This document shows positions 36,767 through 44,602 of a stretch of 64,000 nucleotides of DNA, piece by piece. This DNA comes from JANQNX01 sp040217095 (GTDB lineage: Bacteria; Pseudomonadota; Gammaproteobacteria; Eutrophobiales; Eutrophobiaceae), in the NCBI GenBank assembly GCA_965229565.1, contig OZ245888.1:744001-808000 (forward strand), in the 5' to 3' direction. The position numbers were made by a program, and so were the translations under genes. The notes below the pieces were generated by a model. The model had not been told where the DNA came from and ran no database searches. It saw only the letters and a program-made list of their open reading frames with translations. Position 1 is the stretch's first letter; each line of letters begins with the position of its first letter.

Positions 36767-37401
36767 AGCGCGGCCGTCCTGATTTTATCGTCGTGGAAGG
36801 TCCTATCGGTGTGGGCAAGACAACGCTGGCAAAAAAACTTGCCGAGACACTGAATACCGACCTGTTACTGGAACAGGCGGAAGATAACCCTTTTCTGCCA
36901 AGGTTCTACGCCGATCCAAAAACAGCGGCACTACCGACCCAGCTGTTTTTCCTGTTCCAGCGCACCAAACAGCTGGAGTCCCTGCGCCAGGCAGATATGT
37001 TCCAGCCGGTACACGTGTCCGATTTCCTGATGGAAAAGGACAAGCTGTTTGCGTCAGTGACACTGGATGATGAAGAACTGGCTTTGTATCATCAGGTTTA
37101 CGATCGTTTAACGTTAAATGTGCCGGCACCTGACCTGGTGATTTACCTGCAGGCGCCTGTGGATGACCTGTTGCGCCGTATTGGTGAAAGAGGACGCGAG
37201 ATTGAGCGTCCAATTAAACGTGACTACCTGAAAAAAATCTCGGATGCATACGTGGAGTTTTTTTACTATTACTCTGGTGCCCCCTTACTGATCGTGAATA
37301 CCGAGGACTTTAATTTTTCCAGTAATGACAAAAACTATGATTTATTGCTTGAACACATAAATCAGCTCCCGCCCGGCAGGCATTTTTTTAATCCCAGGTA
37401 G
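36763..37401 (+). CDS. Deoxynucleoside kinase (dGK/dAK type)
   Basis: P-loop kinase of 212 residues that phosphorylates deoxynucleosides for salvage. The P-loop GPIGVGKTTLAKKL lies near residue 13, and the DRxxxS-like lid and ERPIKRDYLKKISDAYVEFF region match bacterial dGK/dAK-type enzymes, often found next to folK and panB. Substrate preference cannot be read by eye. The start overlaps folK by four bases. Confidence 0.87.
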   Translation: MKRGRPDFIVVEGPIGVGKTTLAKKLAETLNTDLLLEQAEDNPFLPRFYADPKTAALPTQLFFLFQRTKQLESLRQADMFQPVHVSDFLMEKDKLFASVTLDDEELALYHQVYDRLTLNVPAPDLVIYLQAPVDDLLRRIGERGREIERPIKRDYLKKISDAYVEFFYYYSGAPLLIVNTEDFNFSSNDKNYDLLLEHINQLPPGRHFFNPR

Positions 37402-37404
37402 AAC

Positions 37405-38202
37405 ATGACCCGATTGGTACGCGCAGAAGATCTACAGGCGATGAAGCAGGCAGGTGAGAAGATCGCGTGCCTGACTTCTTATGATGCCTGCTTTGCGCGA
37501 CTTCAGGAGCAGGCCGGCGTCGATGTGTTACTGGTTGGCGATTCACTGGGGATGGTGTTACATGGTGAAGAGACCACGCTGGGTGTCAGCATGGTAGACA
37601 TGATCTATCACACGCGCATGGTGAGTCGTGCAGTTAACAACCCGTTGATCATCAGTGACATGCCTTACCAGAGTTATAATTCACCATCCACGGGCCTGGA
37701 GAATGCGCAACGACTGGTCACAGAGGGTGGTGCACACGTTGTGAAACTGGAAGGTGGTCAGTCCATTTTGAAGACTGTGGAACAGATCTGTGAACACGGC
37801 ATACCGGTTTGTGGGCATCTTGGTTTAATGCCACAGTCCATAAATGAACCTGGAGGTTACCGGGTGCAGGCGAGGACAGAAGCCGCCGCCGAGCAATTAA
37901 GGCAGGATGCGATCGCACTTGAGCAAGCGGGTGCCAGTTGCCTGGTTCTCGAATGTATACCGACAAAGCTTGCTGCCGAAGTCAGCGATGAATTATCTAT
38001 TCCAACAATTGGTATCGGTGCAGGAATAGGTTGCGATGGCCAGGTGCTGGTCGCACATGACATGCTGGGGATGTCGCCCAGGTTGGCCAGGTTCTGCAGG
38101 GATTTTCTCAAGGATAGCGATTCTATCGTGGATGCATTTGCAGCTTACGTGGCGGCTGTTAAGGACAAATCATTCCCCGCACCTCAACACAGTTTCGATT
38201 GA
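37405..38202 (+). CDS. panB: 3-methyl-2-oxobutanoate hydroxymethyltransferase
   Basis: First enzyme of pantothenate synthesis, forming ketopantoate with methylene-tetrahydrofolate. The 265-residue protein has the CLTSYDACFARL, VGDSLGMVLHG and HLGLMPQS blocks and the GIGAGIGCDGQVLV loop. Its last base is shared with the panC start (TGATG). Confidence 0.97.
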   Translation: MTRLVRAEDLQAMKQAGEKIACLTSYDACFARLQEQAGVDVLLVGDSLGMVLHGEETTLGVSMVDMIYHTRMVSRAVNNPLIISDMPYQSYNSPSTGLENAQRLVTEGGAHVVKLEGGQSILKTVEQICEHGIPVCGHLGLMPQSINEPGGYRVQARTEAAAEQLRQDAIALEQAGASCLVLECIPTKLAAEVSDELSIPTIGIGAGIGCDGQVLVAHDMLGMSPRLARFCRDFLKDSDSIVDAFAAYVAAVKDKSFPAPQHSFD

Positions 38203-39044
38203 TGCAGCTTTACAAGACCATACCGGAATTACGCGAGGCACTTTCATCCATTCGCCAGACCGGTAAGTCTGTCGGCCTGGTGCCTACCATGGGTAACCTG
38301 CATGAGGGCCACCTGTCGCTGGTATCTATCGCGCAAGACAATGTTGATGTCGTTGTCGTGACACTGTTTGTCAATCCCGGTCAGTTTGTAGAAGGAGAAG
38401 ATTTCGACGCTTACCCGCGCACGCCCGATGCGGACCTGAAAAAATTAAAAGAGATGCAGGTTGATATCGTGTTCATGCCCGATGTCAGTGAGATCTATCC
38501 CGTTGGACTCAATACCGAGGTGACGGTACCGGCCCTGGACTCAATCTTTTGTGGTGAAGCCAGGCCCGGCCACTTCAAGGGTGTCGCGACGATTGTCACG
38601 AAATTATTCAACATCGTGCAGGCTGATGTGGCCGTGTTTGGTGAAAAAGATTACCAGCAGTTGCTGGTGATTCGACGCCTGGTCGAGGATCTTAATATTC
38701 CGGTTCATATTATTGGCGCACCGATCGTGAGAGAGGCAAGTGGTCTAGCCATGAGTTCACGTAACCAGTATTTGTCTGCTGCTGAACGCAAGCAGGCCGC
38801 GAGGTTATACCAGTGTTTGCAAAAAATGGCGCTTGCAATAAAGCGCGGTGATAAAAATTTCGACGCGCTTGAGCAACAGTCCTTACAGGAATTGACTGAC
38901 GCGGGTTTTAAGCCTGATTATGTTCGCATCCGCGATGCGAACACTTTAGGATCCCCCCGGCAAGAAAAAATTGTTATTATCGCTGCGGCGTGGCTGGGGA
39001 GCGCGCGCCTGATTGACAATGTTGCAGTGCAAACCTATGATTGA
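38202..39044 (+). CDS. panC: Pantothenate synthetase
   Basis: Joins pantoate and beta-alanine with ATP. The 280-residue protein has the LVPTMGNLHEGHLSLV HIGH-type motif, the FGEKDYQQL and MSSRNQYLS blocks of the family. I use the ATG at 38202, which overlaps the panB stop; a TTG one codon earlier is less likely. The panD gene follows after 53 bases, probably in the same transcript. Confidence 0.96.
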   Translation: MQLYKTIPELREALSSIRQTGKSVGLVPTMGNLHEGHLSLVSIAQDNVDVVVVTLFVNPGQFVEGEDFDAYPRTPDADLKKLKEMQVDIVFMPDVSEIYPVGLNTEVTVPALDSIFCGEARPGHFKGVATIVTKLFNIVQADVAVFGEKDYQQLLVIRRLVEDLNIPVHIIGAPIVREASGLAMSSRNQYLSAAERKQAARLYQCLQKMALAIKRGDKNFDALEQQSLQELTDAGFKPDYVRIRDANTLGSPRQEKIVIIAAAWLGSARLIDNVAVQTYD

Positions 39045-39097
39045 CAGATCAGTCCCTGTCATTATCAGGTCATAAAATTATAAGTTATTGAAAAATA

Positions 39098-39478
39098 ATG
39101 GAAATAACAGTATTAAAAGCCAAACTTCATCAGGCTTGCGTGACACACGCTGAACTACATTATGATGGTTCCTGTGCGATAGACGGTGCACTGCTCGACA
39201 AGGCAGGCATTCACGAATACGAGCAGATAGAAATTTATAATATTACCAACGGCGAGCGCTTCACGACTTACGCTATCCGGGCCGAAGATAATTCCCGTAT
39301 TATTTCGGTCAACGGGGCAGCCGCGCACAAGGCCAACCCGGGTGATCGCGTCATCATCTGTGCCTATGGCCGCATCAACGAGAACGAGATTAGTCGTTTC
39401 AAGCCGACACTGGTTTACCTTGATGAAGACAACAACATCACCCGCATCAAGGATCACATTCCGGTCCAGGCAGCGTAG
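39098..39478 (+). CDS. panD: Aspartate 1-decarboxylase proenzyme
   Basis: Makes beta-alanine for pantothenate. The pyruvoyl-forming self-cleavage site G24-S25 is seen in HYDGSCAID, and the 126-residue length is standard. It closes the panBCD block, and a bidirectional terminator follows about 20 bases later. Confidence 0.97.
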   Translation: MEITVLKAKLHQACVTHAELHYDGSCAIDGALLDKAGIHEYEQIEIYNITNGERFTTYAIRAEDNSRIISVNGAAAHKANPGDRVIICAYGRINENEISRFKPTLVYLDEDNNITRIKDHIPVQAA

Positions 39479-39499
39479 TAGTAATAACGAAATGTATAA

Positions 39500-39527
39500 A
39501 AAAAGCGGCTGAGAGCCGCTTTTTTTT
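39500..39527. terminator. Bidirectional terminator between panD and the cytochrome c gene
   Basis: AGCGGCT and AGCCGCT form a 7-bp stem with a three-base loop, with a run of A on one side and of T on the other. It can stop panD transcription rightward and cytochrome transcription leftward. Confidence 0.88.
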
Positions 39528-39557
39528 ACCTGACTGTTTGCCGGTAGTCCCTGGTAA

Positions 39558-39965
39558 TTATTCCTTACCCAGTGGCTGCTTAATCAGGTTGCCAGGACCG
39601 AGTACATCATCACCACGGGCCAGCAGGTAAACATAAAGATCTTCCAGGTTATCCATGACCTTGGTATTGGTATTGTGCGGGCGCATCATTGTGCCTGAAA
39701 CACCATTGGTTACGATATCCTTGAACTGTTCTTTGGTTAGTTTGTTCTTAACACTGTCAGCCAGGTTAGGGCCAACTGCACCGATACCACCCTTGCCATG
39801 ACAGGCGCCACAGCCGCCACCGTTGTAGGTGCGCCAGCCATTCATGGCGTTTTCGCTGATCTTGCCATCGACTACCTGGTAGGGTTTATCGCCTTCGGCA
39901 TAAGCACTAAGCGAGATACTGCATGCCGCTAATGATGCTACGGCTATTTTTGTTAATGTATTCAC
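39558..39965 (-). CDS. Periplasmic class I cytochrome c
   Basis: Monoheme cytochrome c of 135 residues. A signal peptide (about 1-23, cleaved after AYA) is followed by the heme motif C52-G-A-C55-H56, and the probable axial Met is in the GTMMRP segment about 50 residues later. The GGCGACHGKGGIGAVGPNL block resembles small cytochromes that accept electrons from PQQ alcohol dehydrogenases, but no such dehydrogenase is nearby. Monocistronic, with the terminator at 39500-39527. Confidence 0.88.
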   Translation of the reverse strand: MNTLTKIAVASLAACSISLSAYAEGDKPYQVVDGKISENAMNGWRTYNGGGCGACHGKGGIGAVGPNLADSVKNKLTKEQFKDIVTNGVSGTMMRPHNTNTKVMDNLEDLYVYLLARGDDVLGPGNLIKQPLGKE

Positions 39966-40099
39966 GTCTATTACCTCTGCTATGATTGACAGAAAAAAAA
40001 GGAACGCATATTAATCGATTTTTTGCGCCTTGGACATTATGACTTTTCGTATTCTGGAAAGTTTTTGTATTTACACGTTTTTTTCGCCCTGAAATTGTT

Positions 40100-40858
40100 A
40101 TGAACAGTGAACCAAAGAACGCTGGTGTGGTCGTTATTGGCAACGAAATCCTGTCTGGGCGAACCCAGGACAGCAATCTTTCCTTTATCGGCGGGCGCCT
40201 GAGTGCCCTGGGCATCATATTACGCGAGGCGCGCGTAATCCCGGACGTGGAAGCGACAATTATCAGCACTGTCAGGCAATTTTCCGGTGATTTTGACTAT
40301 GTCTTTACCACCGGTGGTATCGGCCCTACCCACGATGACATCACCACGGCATGTGTCGCCAGCGCGTTCAACCGGAAAATCATTCGCGATCCCGGGGCCG
40401 TGAAGGCGATGGATAAATATTATGAACCGGGGCAGCTGACCGAGGCGCGCCTGAAGATGGCGGATGTGCCGGAGGGGGCCACGCTGGTACCTAACCCGGT
40501 CAGTGCCGCACCGGGCTATCAAGTGGAAAACGTGTTTGTACTGGCCGGCGTGCCTGACATCATGCGCGCCATGTTTTTATCCATTGAAGATCGCCTGACC
40601 GGCGGGCCTCCGATCCTGTCGGCCAGTGTCTCTACCAACCTCGGTGAAAGCCGCATGGCCTCCGGGCTGGGAGAGATCCAGGCCCAATGCAGCAATGTTG
40701 ATATTGGCAGCTACCCTTATTTCAAGCAGGGTCAGCTGGGTGTGAACATCGTGTTGCGTTCAATCGACAAGGATGAACTGTTACTGCGTCAACAACAGGT
40801 GATAGACCTGGTGGCCTTGCTGGAGGGTATCACACTGGATGTTATGCAGCCGGACTAG
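40100..40858 (+). CDS. CinA/MoaB-like molybdopterin-binding domain protein
   Basis: Stand-alone MoaB/Mog domain protein of 252 residues related to the N-terminal half of CinA, without the C-terminal deamidase domain. The GNEILSGRTQDSNL opening, VFTTGGIGPTHDDITT and the AAPGYQVENVFVLAGVP block are intact. Family members bind molybdopterin or act in nicotinamide-nucleotide recycling. The last 204 bases are duplicated at 49590-49793; the present copy is full-length and appears functional. Confidence 0.88.
   Translation: MNSEPKNAGVVVIGNEILSGRTQDSNLSFIGGRLSALGIILREARVIPDVEATIISTVRQFSGDFDYVFTTGGIGPTHDDITTACVASAFNRKIIRDPGAVKAMDKYYEPGQLTEARLKMADVPEGATLVPNPVSAAPGYQVENVFVLAGVPDIMRAMFLSIEDRLTGGPPILSASVSTNLGESRMASGLGEIQAQCSNVDIGSYPYFKQGQLGVNIVLRSIDKDELLLRQQQVIDLVALLEGITLDVMQPD
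40655..40858 (+). repeat. Left copy of the 204-bp direct repeat flanking the cassette
   Basis: The last 204 bases of the cinA-like gene, up to and including its stop codon, are repeated at 49590-49793. By hand alignment there are about 19 mismatches and no gaps, many of them at third codon positions. Similarity starts and stops abruptly. The copies bracket the four-gene cassette. Confidence 0.93.
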
Positions 40859-41250
40859 TCCAGCCCAGCCTCTTTAACTTACATTAAAATGCATTAATAG
40901 CTTCGTTAAAAACGTCGCCTGCAGCAGACGTAAATGACACTTTATTTATAAAAAAAAATATTTTTATTTTAACAGTAAAATTTTTATTGAAATCGGCAAA
41001 TAGAAACAGGTACATTACTCTAAAGTTTTGTTGGCCGAGTCTAACTTCTACATGCCTGCCGCTCTTTCATAGAGTGGCAGATACAGGCAACCCGACATAA
41101 CTAAAAATAATTACAATCTGTGAACGGTGCTGCTGTTTTCAACGCTTTCTGTCATTCGCGAATCAGCAAGCCCCGCTTATGCATCTTGAGAAACTGACCG
41201 AGTGTTTAATTTGTAACGTCTGTAAGTAATAACTATAAGAATAATCCAAC
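40859..41250 (+). other. Non-coding leader of the cassette
   Basis: A 392-base AT-rich stretch without a gene. A plausible promoter is TTGAAA (40987-40992) with TACATT (41011-41016), 18 bases apart, giving a leader of about 230 nt before the ATG at 41251. A hairpin at 41056-41080 pairs CTGCC with GGCAG and CTCT with AGAG around a five-base loop; no T run follows it. I recognise no riboswitch. Confidence 0.4.
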
Positions 41251-44200
41251 ATGAATTTAACACTTGCGAAAGTCGTTCGTCTGCCTACAGCCTCGCCCAT
41301 ATGCACTTCACTCATTCTGTTTAGTTTTTTTGCTGTCGCTTTTGCTTTTCCATCTGCTGTGTCTGCAGGAGATACAGGTGTATCTTGGGAACAACAACTA
41401 GCACAAGCTCAGGCCATCGTTTCCAGGGGAGAGCAACTCCATGACCGGATAGGAGAAATGAAATCCCAGGCACAGAGAGACAAAGACATCATACGGGTGA
41501 ATTGTCTCGATACAAAACACGACGAGGTGAATGCAAATCTAACAAACGCAAAACGCAGACTGGAGTCACTGAGAAATGAAGTCGATCCTCAACGACGCAG
41601 ACAAGCTCTAACTGTAATGTTGGTATTAGGGCAAAAATTTGATGTTCTGGATCAGCAGGCAAACCAGTGTATCGGGCAAAATGTCTTTGATACGACCAGA
41701 TCTAATAATGCGTTAGATTCGACCAACATTAATGATGCCTGCGACAGCAATCCATGCGAAGCGGGAGAGTCATGTAAGCCTGATAGCACGCAACCCAAAG
41801 GATATAAGTGCGAAAGTAGCGGGCCGGATTTAGCTCCACTACCACCGCCTGTAACGCCCGACTTAATTGTGCCCACTTCTGCACCTAACACTACCGTAAC
41901 CATTATGGCAAAAGGTGATCAGCAGAAGGTGATGGAAAACGCGGAGACACCGCTCACGTTTACTGTCTCGCTCGACACCGCCGCCAGCAAGTCCTTGTCT
42001 ATTCCTTACACGATAAGCGGTACTGACATTACGGCAGATGATTTCAGCGGTGGGCTGACAGGTAATGTTGCTATTGCGGTAGGCGAATCATCAACAGACC
42101 TGATGTTGAGCGTCAAAAATGACGATGTTGTGGAAAAAGATGAGACCTTCACTATCACACTAGGGCCTGCGCCGGAGGGCGTCACGCTGGGAGATAATAA
42201 GTCTGCTTCTGGTACCATTCTCAATGATGATGTAAATCGCCCGCCTGTTGCGCAAGATGATGCGATAACCCTGGATGCAGACAGTAGATCGACTGTGGTG
42301 AGGGTGCTGGAGAATGATACCGATCCCGACAAAGACGAGTTGACGGTAACCAGGATAAATAAAACAAACACAAAGGCGATTGTCGTTCTATATGACGGTG
42401 TCATCAGTTACGACCCGAATAACACGTTTGATGACGTGCTAAAGGGACAAACTGAAGTCGACATCTTTAGCTACACGATCAGTGATGGCAGTAATGAGAC
42501 AGCTACAGCAACGGTGACGGTAACCATTAATGGGCTAAAGGAAGTTGATTACTGTGCCGATGATCCTTGCCAAAACGGCGGACAGTGTTCAAGCGATGTA
42601 GAGAACGAGACTTTCCAATGTGTCTGTACTGTCGGTTACCTGGGAAAAACCTGCGCTGATGCAATAACCCCGGCCGCAGGCACACTAGAAGCTGATTATG
42701 AAGAACTAGCAGCAGGAGATGTTGCGAAAATTAATACAGAAGATTGGAAAAGCGCATCCGGTGGCATGTCTTTCGAGTGGAATGCATCATGCACTGGCGG
42801 GCTGGTTCCTGGAGAGTTTACCGGAAAAATTAATACTTGTGCTGCAGGTTGGACAGGAACTAACTGTGAACAGCAAGTCGGCGAGGACTTGACTGCGCGG
42901 AACAACAACGAATTAAAAGACGCTACTTTAGGCTATATCACATTCAAAGCACCAGATAATAATACTGGTGAAGCGCAGGTTTGTACCATTACCGTGACTG
43001 GTACTGATCCGGCAAATGGAATCGCAACCGAACCTCGATCTATAGAAATTACAGTCGAGTCGAAGAATCTTCCTCCTGTTGCAAAAGATCTCTCTGTCAC
43101 AATAGAAGAAGATACTACTAATTTTTCTGCAAATCGTATCATCAATATATTGAGTTACACTGATTCTGCCCTGGATGCACTCCCTGATAATGACAAGGTA
43201 GCTAATGAGCAACTACGACCTGATATCAAGATACTTAAACAGCCCAAGCATGGCAGGTTGAGTATTAGTTTTGTTTCAAATGATTATATAGAGATAGCTA
43301 AATACACCCCTAATCCAAACTGGTCTGGTACAGATACGTTTAGCTATCAAGTCACAAGTGCGGTGAGTGGTTTAACATCAAACGAAGCAACGACTACGAT
43401 CATTGTAACGCCAGTAAATGATGCACCGAGAAAGATCGAAGGAGTTGATCCTATTGTCGAACTTGATGAGGGCGAGGAGATCACTATCGATGTCAGTAAA
43501 TATTTCTCCGATATTGACGGTGATGCGTTGACGATCTCATCATTTACGCCAGTTTCATCTGAATATGGCACGCTGAGTCAGGAAGGTAGTAGTCAGCTGA
43601 AATTCAAATCCAACAAGCCAATTGATAAAAGCGGTGACAAAATAGCTCAAAGCTACAAAGAATTTCGAACTGCAACAGACGTTACCGTTACTGATGGAAA
43701 ATTAAAACCTTCTAGTCCTGTGACAATTAGAATATTAATTAATAACTTGAATGATCCTCCCTCATTGGTTAATCAATTAGAAAATGATGTGTTCGAAGTT
43801 TACGCGAATTCGAGTGTAGACATCTCCCCGTTTCACTTTGTTGATCCAGACTCATCCTGGATCGTGAAACCATTTTCCGTTCAAGGTTTGCCCGAGAGTC
43901 TACGTTCAATCAACAGTTACTATGACACAGGGGCCTTAGTTAAAATCTTTGGTAATGTCCGTGAGGAGGATGTTGGGATTCACGAGATCACAGTCACTGC
44001 TACCGATCCGGGAGGATTAACCGCGATAGGAAAATTTGACCTGATTGTACTCGAACAGCCTAAACCAGCAATAATCACTGGCGAAACCACGGGCAACATT
44101 ATTGAAGACGATAAAACAACAACAACAGGTACTTTAGAAGTTGAAGATACCAATGAAGGCGAAAGTGAATTCAAAGTAGCTAGCAACATTGCGGGTAAAT

Positions 44201-44589
44201 ATGGTTCATTGGAAATTGATAAAGCGGGTAAATGGACATACACCGTTACCGACATGGAAGCGGAAGTCATTCAGTCCCTAAGTAAAGATGAGTCGCTAAC
44301 AGATAAACTCACCGTAGAATCGAAGGATGGCACCAAGCAAGACATCATAATCACGATTACTGGCGTTGATGAGCCTGCTTTGGAGAAAGCAACCATAGCT
44401 GCGAAGTCATCTGAATCAAACGTTGTTCAGAAAGAAGTCTCTGTTTCACCTGACTATGAAGAAACTACTGATAGCGATGGCAACAAATCACTGATATTTA
44501 CAGTGACATTAAGTTGTCCTGCAGATAGGCCTGTTGAATGTTTAGAGAACACCTGTGCGGTAACAGCAGCGGATTGCGGGGCAAGATAA
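41251..44589 (+). CDS. Large secreted multidomain adhesin-like protein
   Basis: A 1112-residue exported protein, not recognised as a named family. In order: signal peptide (about 1-39); a helical domain (41-150) with Cys85 and Cys140; an EGF-like unit (162-188); a Pro-rich linker; a Calx-beta domain (216-327); a cadherin-like VCBS-type domain (330-428, VLENDTDPDKDELTV); a complete EGF-like domain (434-469); an Ig-like domain into which a half EGF unit (529-540) is inserted; further cadherin-like domains (about 607-960); a VCBS-like domain (about 985-1065); and a C-terminal Cys motif C-x7-C-x4-C-x6-C also found at the start of the next protein. Such domain sets are typical of calcium-binding surface adhesins. 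No C-terminal anchor or type I secretion signal is obvious. Confidence 0.75.
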   Translation: MNLTLAKVVRLPTASPICTSLILFSFFAVAFAFPSAVSAGDTGVSWEQQLAQAQAIVSRGEQLHDRIGEMKSQAQRDKDIIRVNCLDTKHDEVNANLTNAKRRLESLRNEVDPQRRRQALTVMLVLGQKFDVLDQQANQCIGQNVFDTTRSNNALDSTNINDACDSNPCEAGESCKPDSTQPKGYKCESSGPDLAPLPPPVTPDLIVPTSAPNTTVTIMAKGDQQKVMENAETPLTFTVSLDTAASKSLSIPYTISGTDITADDFSGGLTGNVAIAVGESSTDLMLSVKNDDVVEKDETFTITLGPAPEGVTLGDNKSASGTILNDDVNRPPVAQDDAITLDADSRSTVVRVLENDTDPDKDELTVTRINKTNTKAIVVLYDGVISYDPNNTFDDVLKGQTEVDIFSYTISDGSNETATATVTVTINGLKEVDYCADDPCQNGGQCSSDVENETFQCVCTVGYLGKTCADAITPAAGTLEADYEELAAGDVAKINTEDWKSASGGMSFEWNASCTGGLVPGEFTGKINTCAAGWTGTNCEQQVGEDLTARNNNELKDATLGYITFKAPDNNTGEAQVCTITVTGTDPANGIATEPRSIEITVESKNLPPVAKDLSVTIEEDTTNFSANRIINILSYTDSALDALPDNDKVANEQLRPDIKILKQPKHGRLSISFVSNDYIEIAKYTPNPNWSGTDTFSYQVTSAVSGLTSNEATTTIIVTPVNDAPRKIEGVDPIVELDEGEEITIDVSKYFSDIDGDALTISSFTPVSSEYGTLSQEGSSQLKFKSNKPIDKSGDKIAQSYKEFRTATDVTVTDGKLKPSSPVTIRILINNLNDPPSLVNQLENDVFEVYANSSVDISPFHFVDPDSSWIVKPFSVQGLPESLRSINSYYDTGALVKIFGNVREEDVGIHEITVTATDPGGLTAIGKFDLIVLEQPKPAIITGETTGNIIEDDKTTTTGTLEVEDTNEGESEFKVASNIAGKYGSLEIDKAGKWTYTVTDMEAEVIQSLSKDESLTDKLTVESKDGTKQDIIITITGVDEPALEKATIAAKSSESNVVQKEVSVSPDYEETTDSDGNKSLIFTVTLSCPADRPVECLENTCAVTAADCGAR

Positions 44590-44602
44590 GCGAAGAAGAG
44601 CG

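Noticed and set aside
40100..40858. Left cinA copy as a pseudogene
   Set aside because: It is full length with all motifs and a normal stop; only the right copy is truncated.
40859..41250. Cyclic-di-GMP or other riboswitch in the cassette leader
   Set aside because: The hairpin at 41056-41080 has none of the conserved bases of the riboswitch classes I know; only a simple stem is visible.
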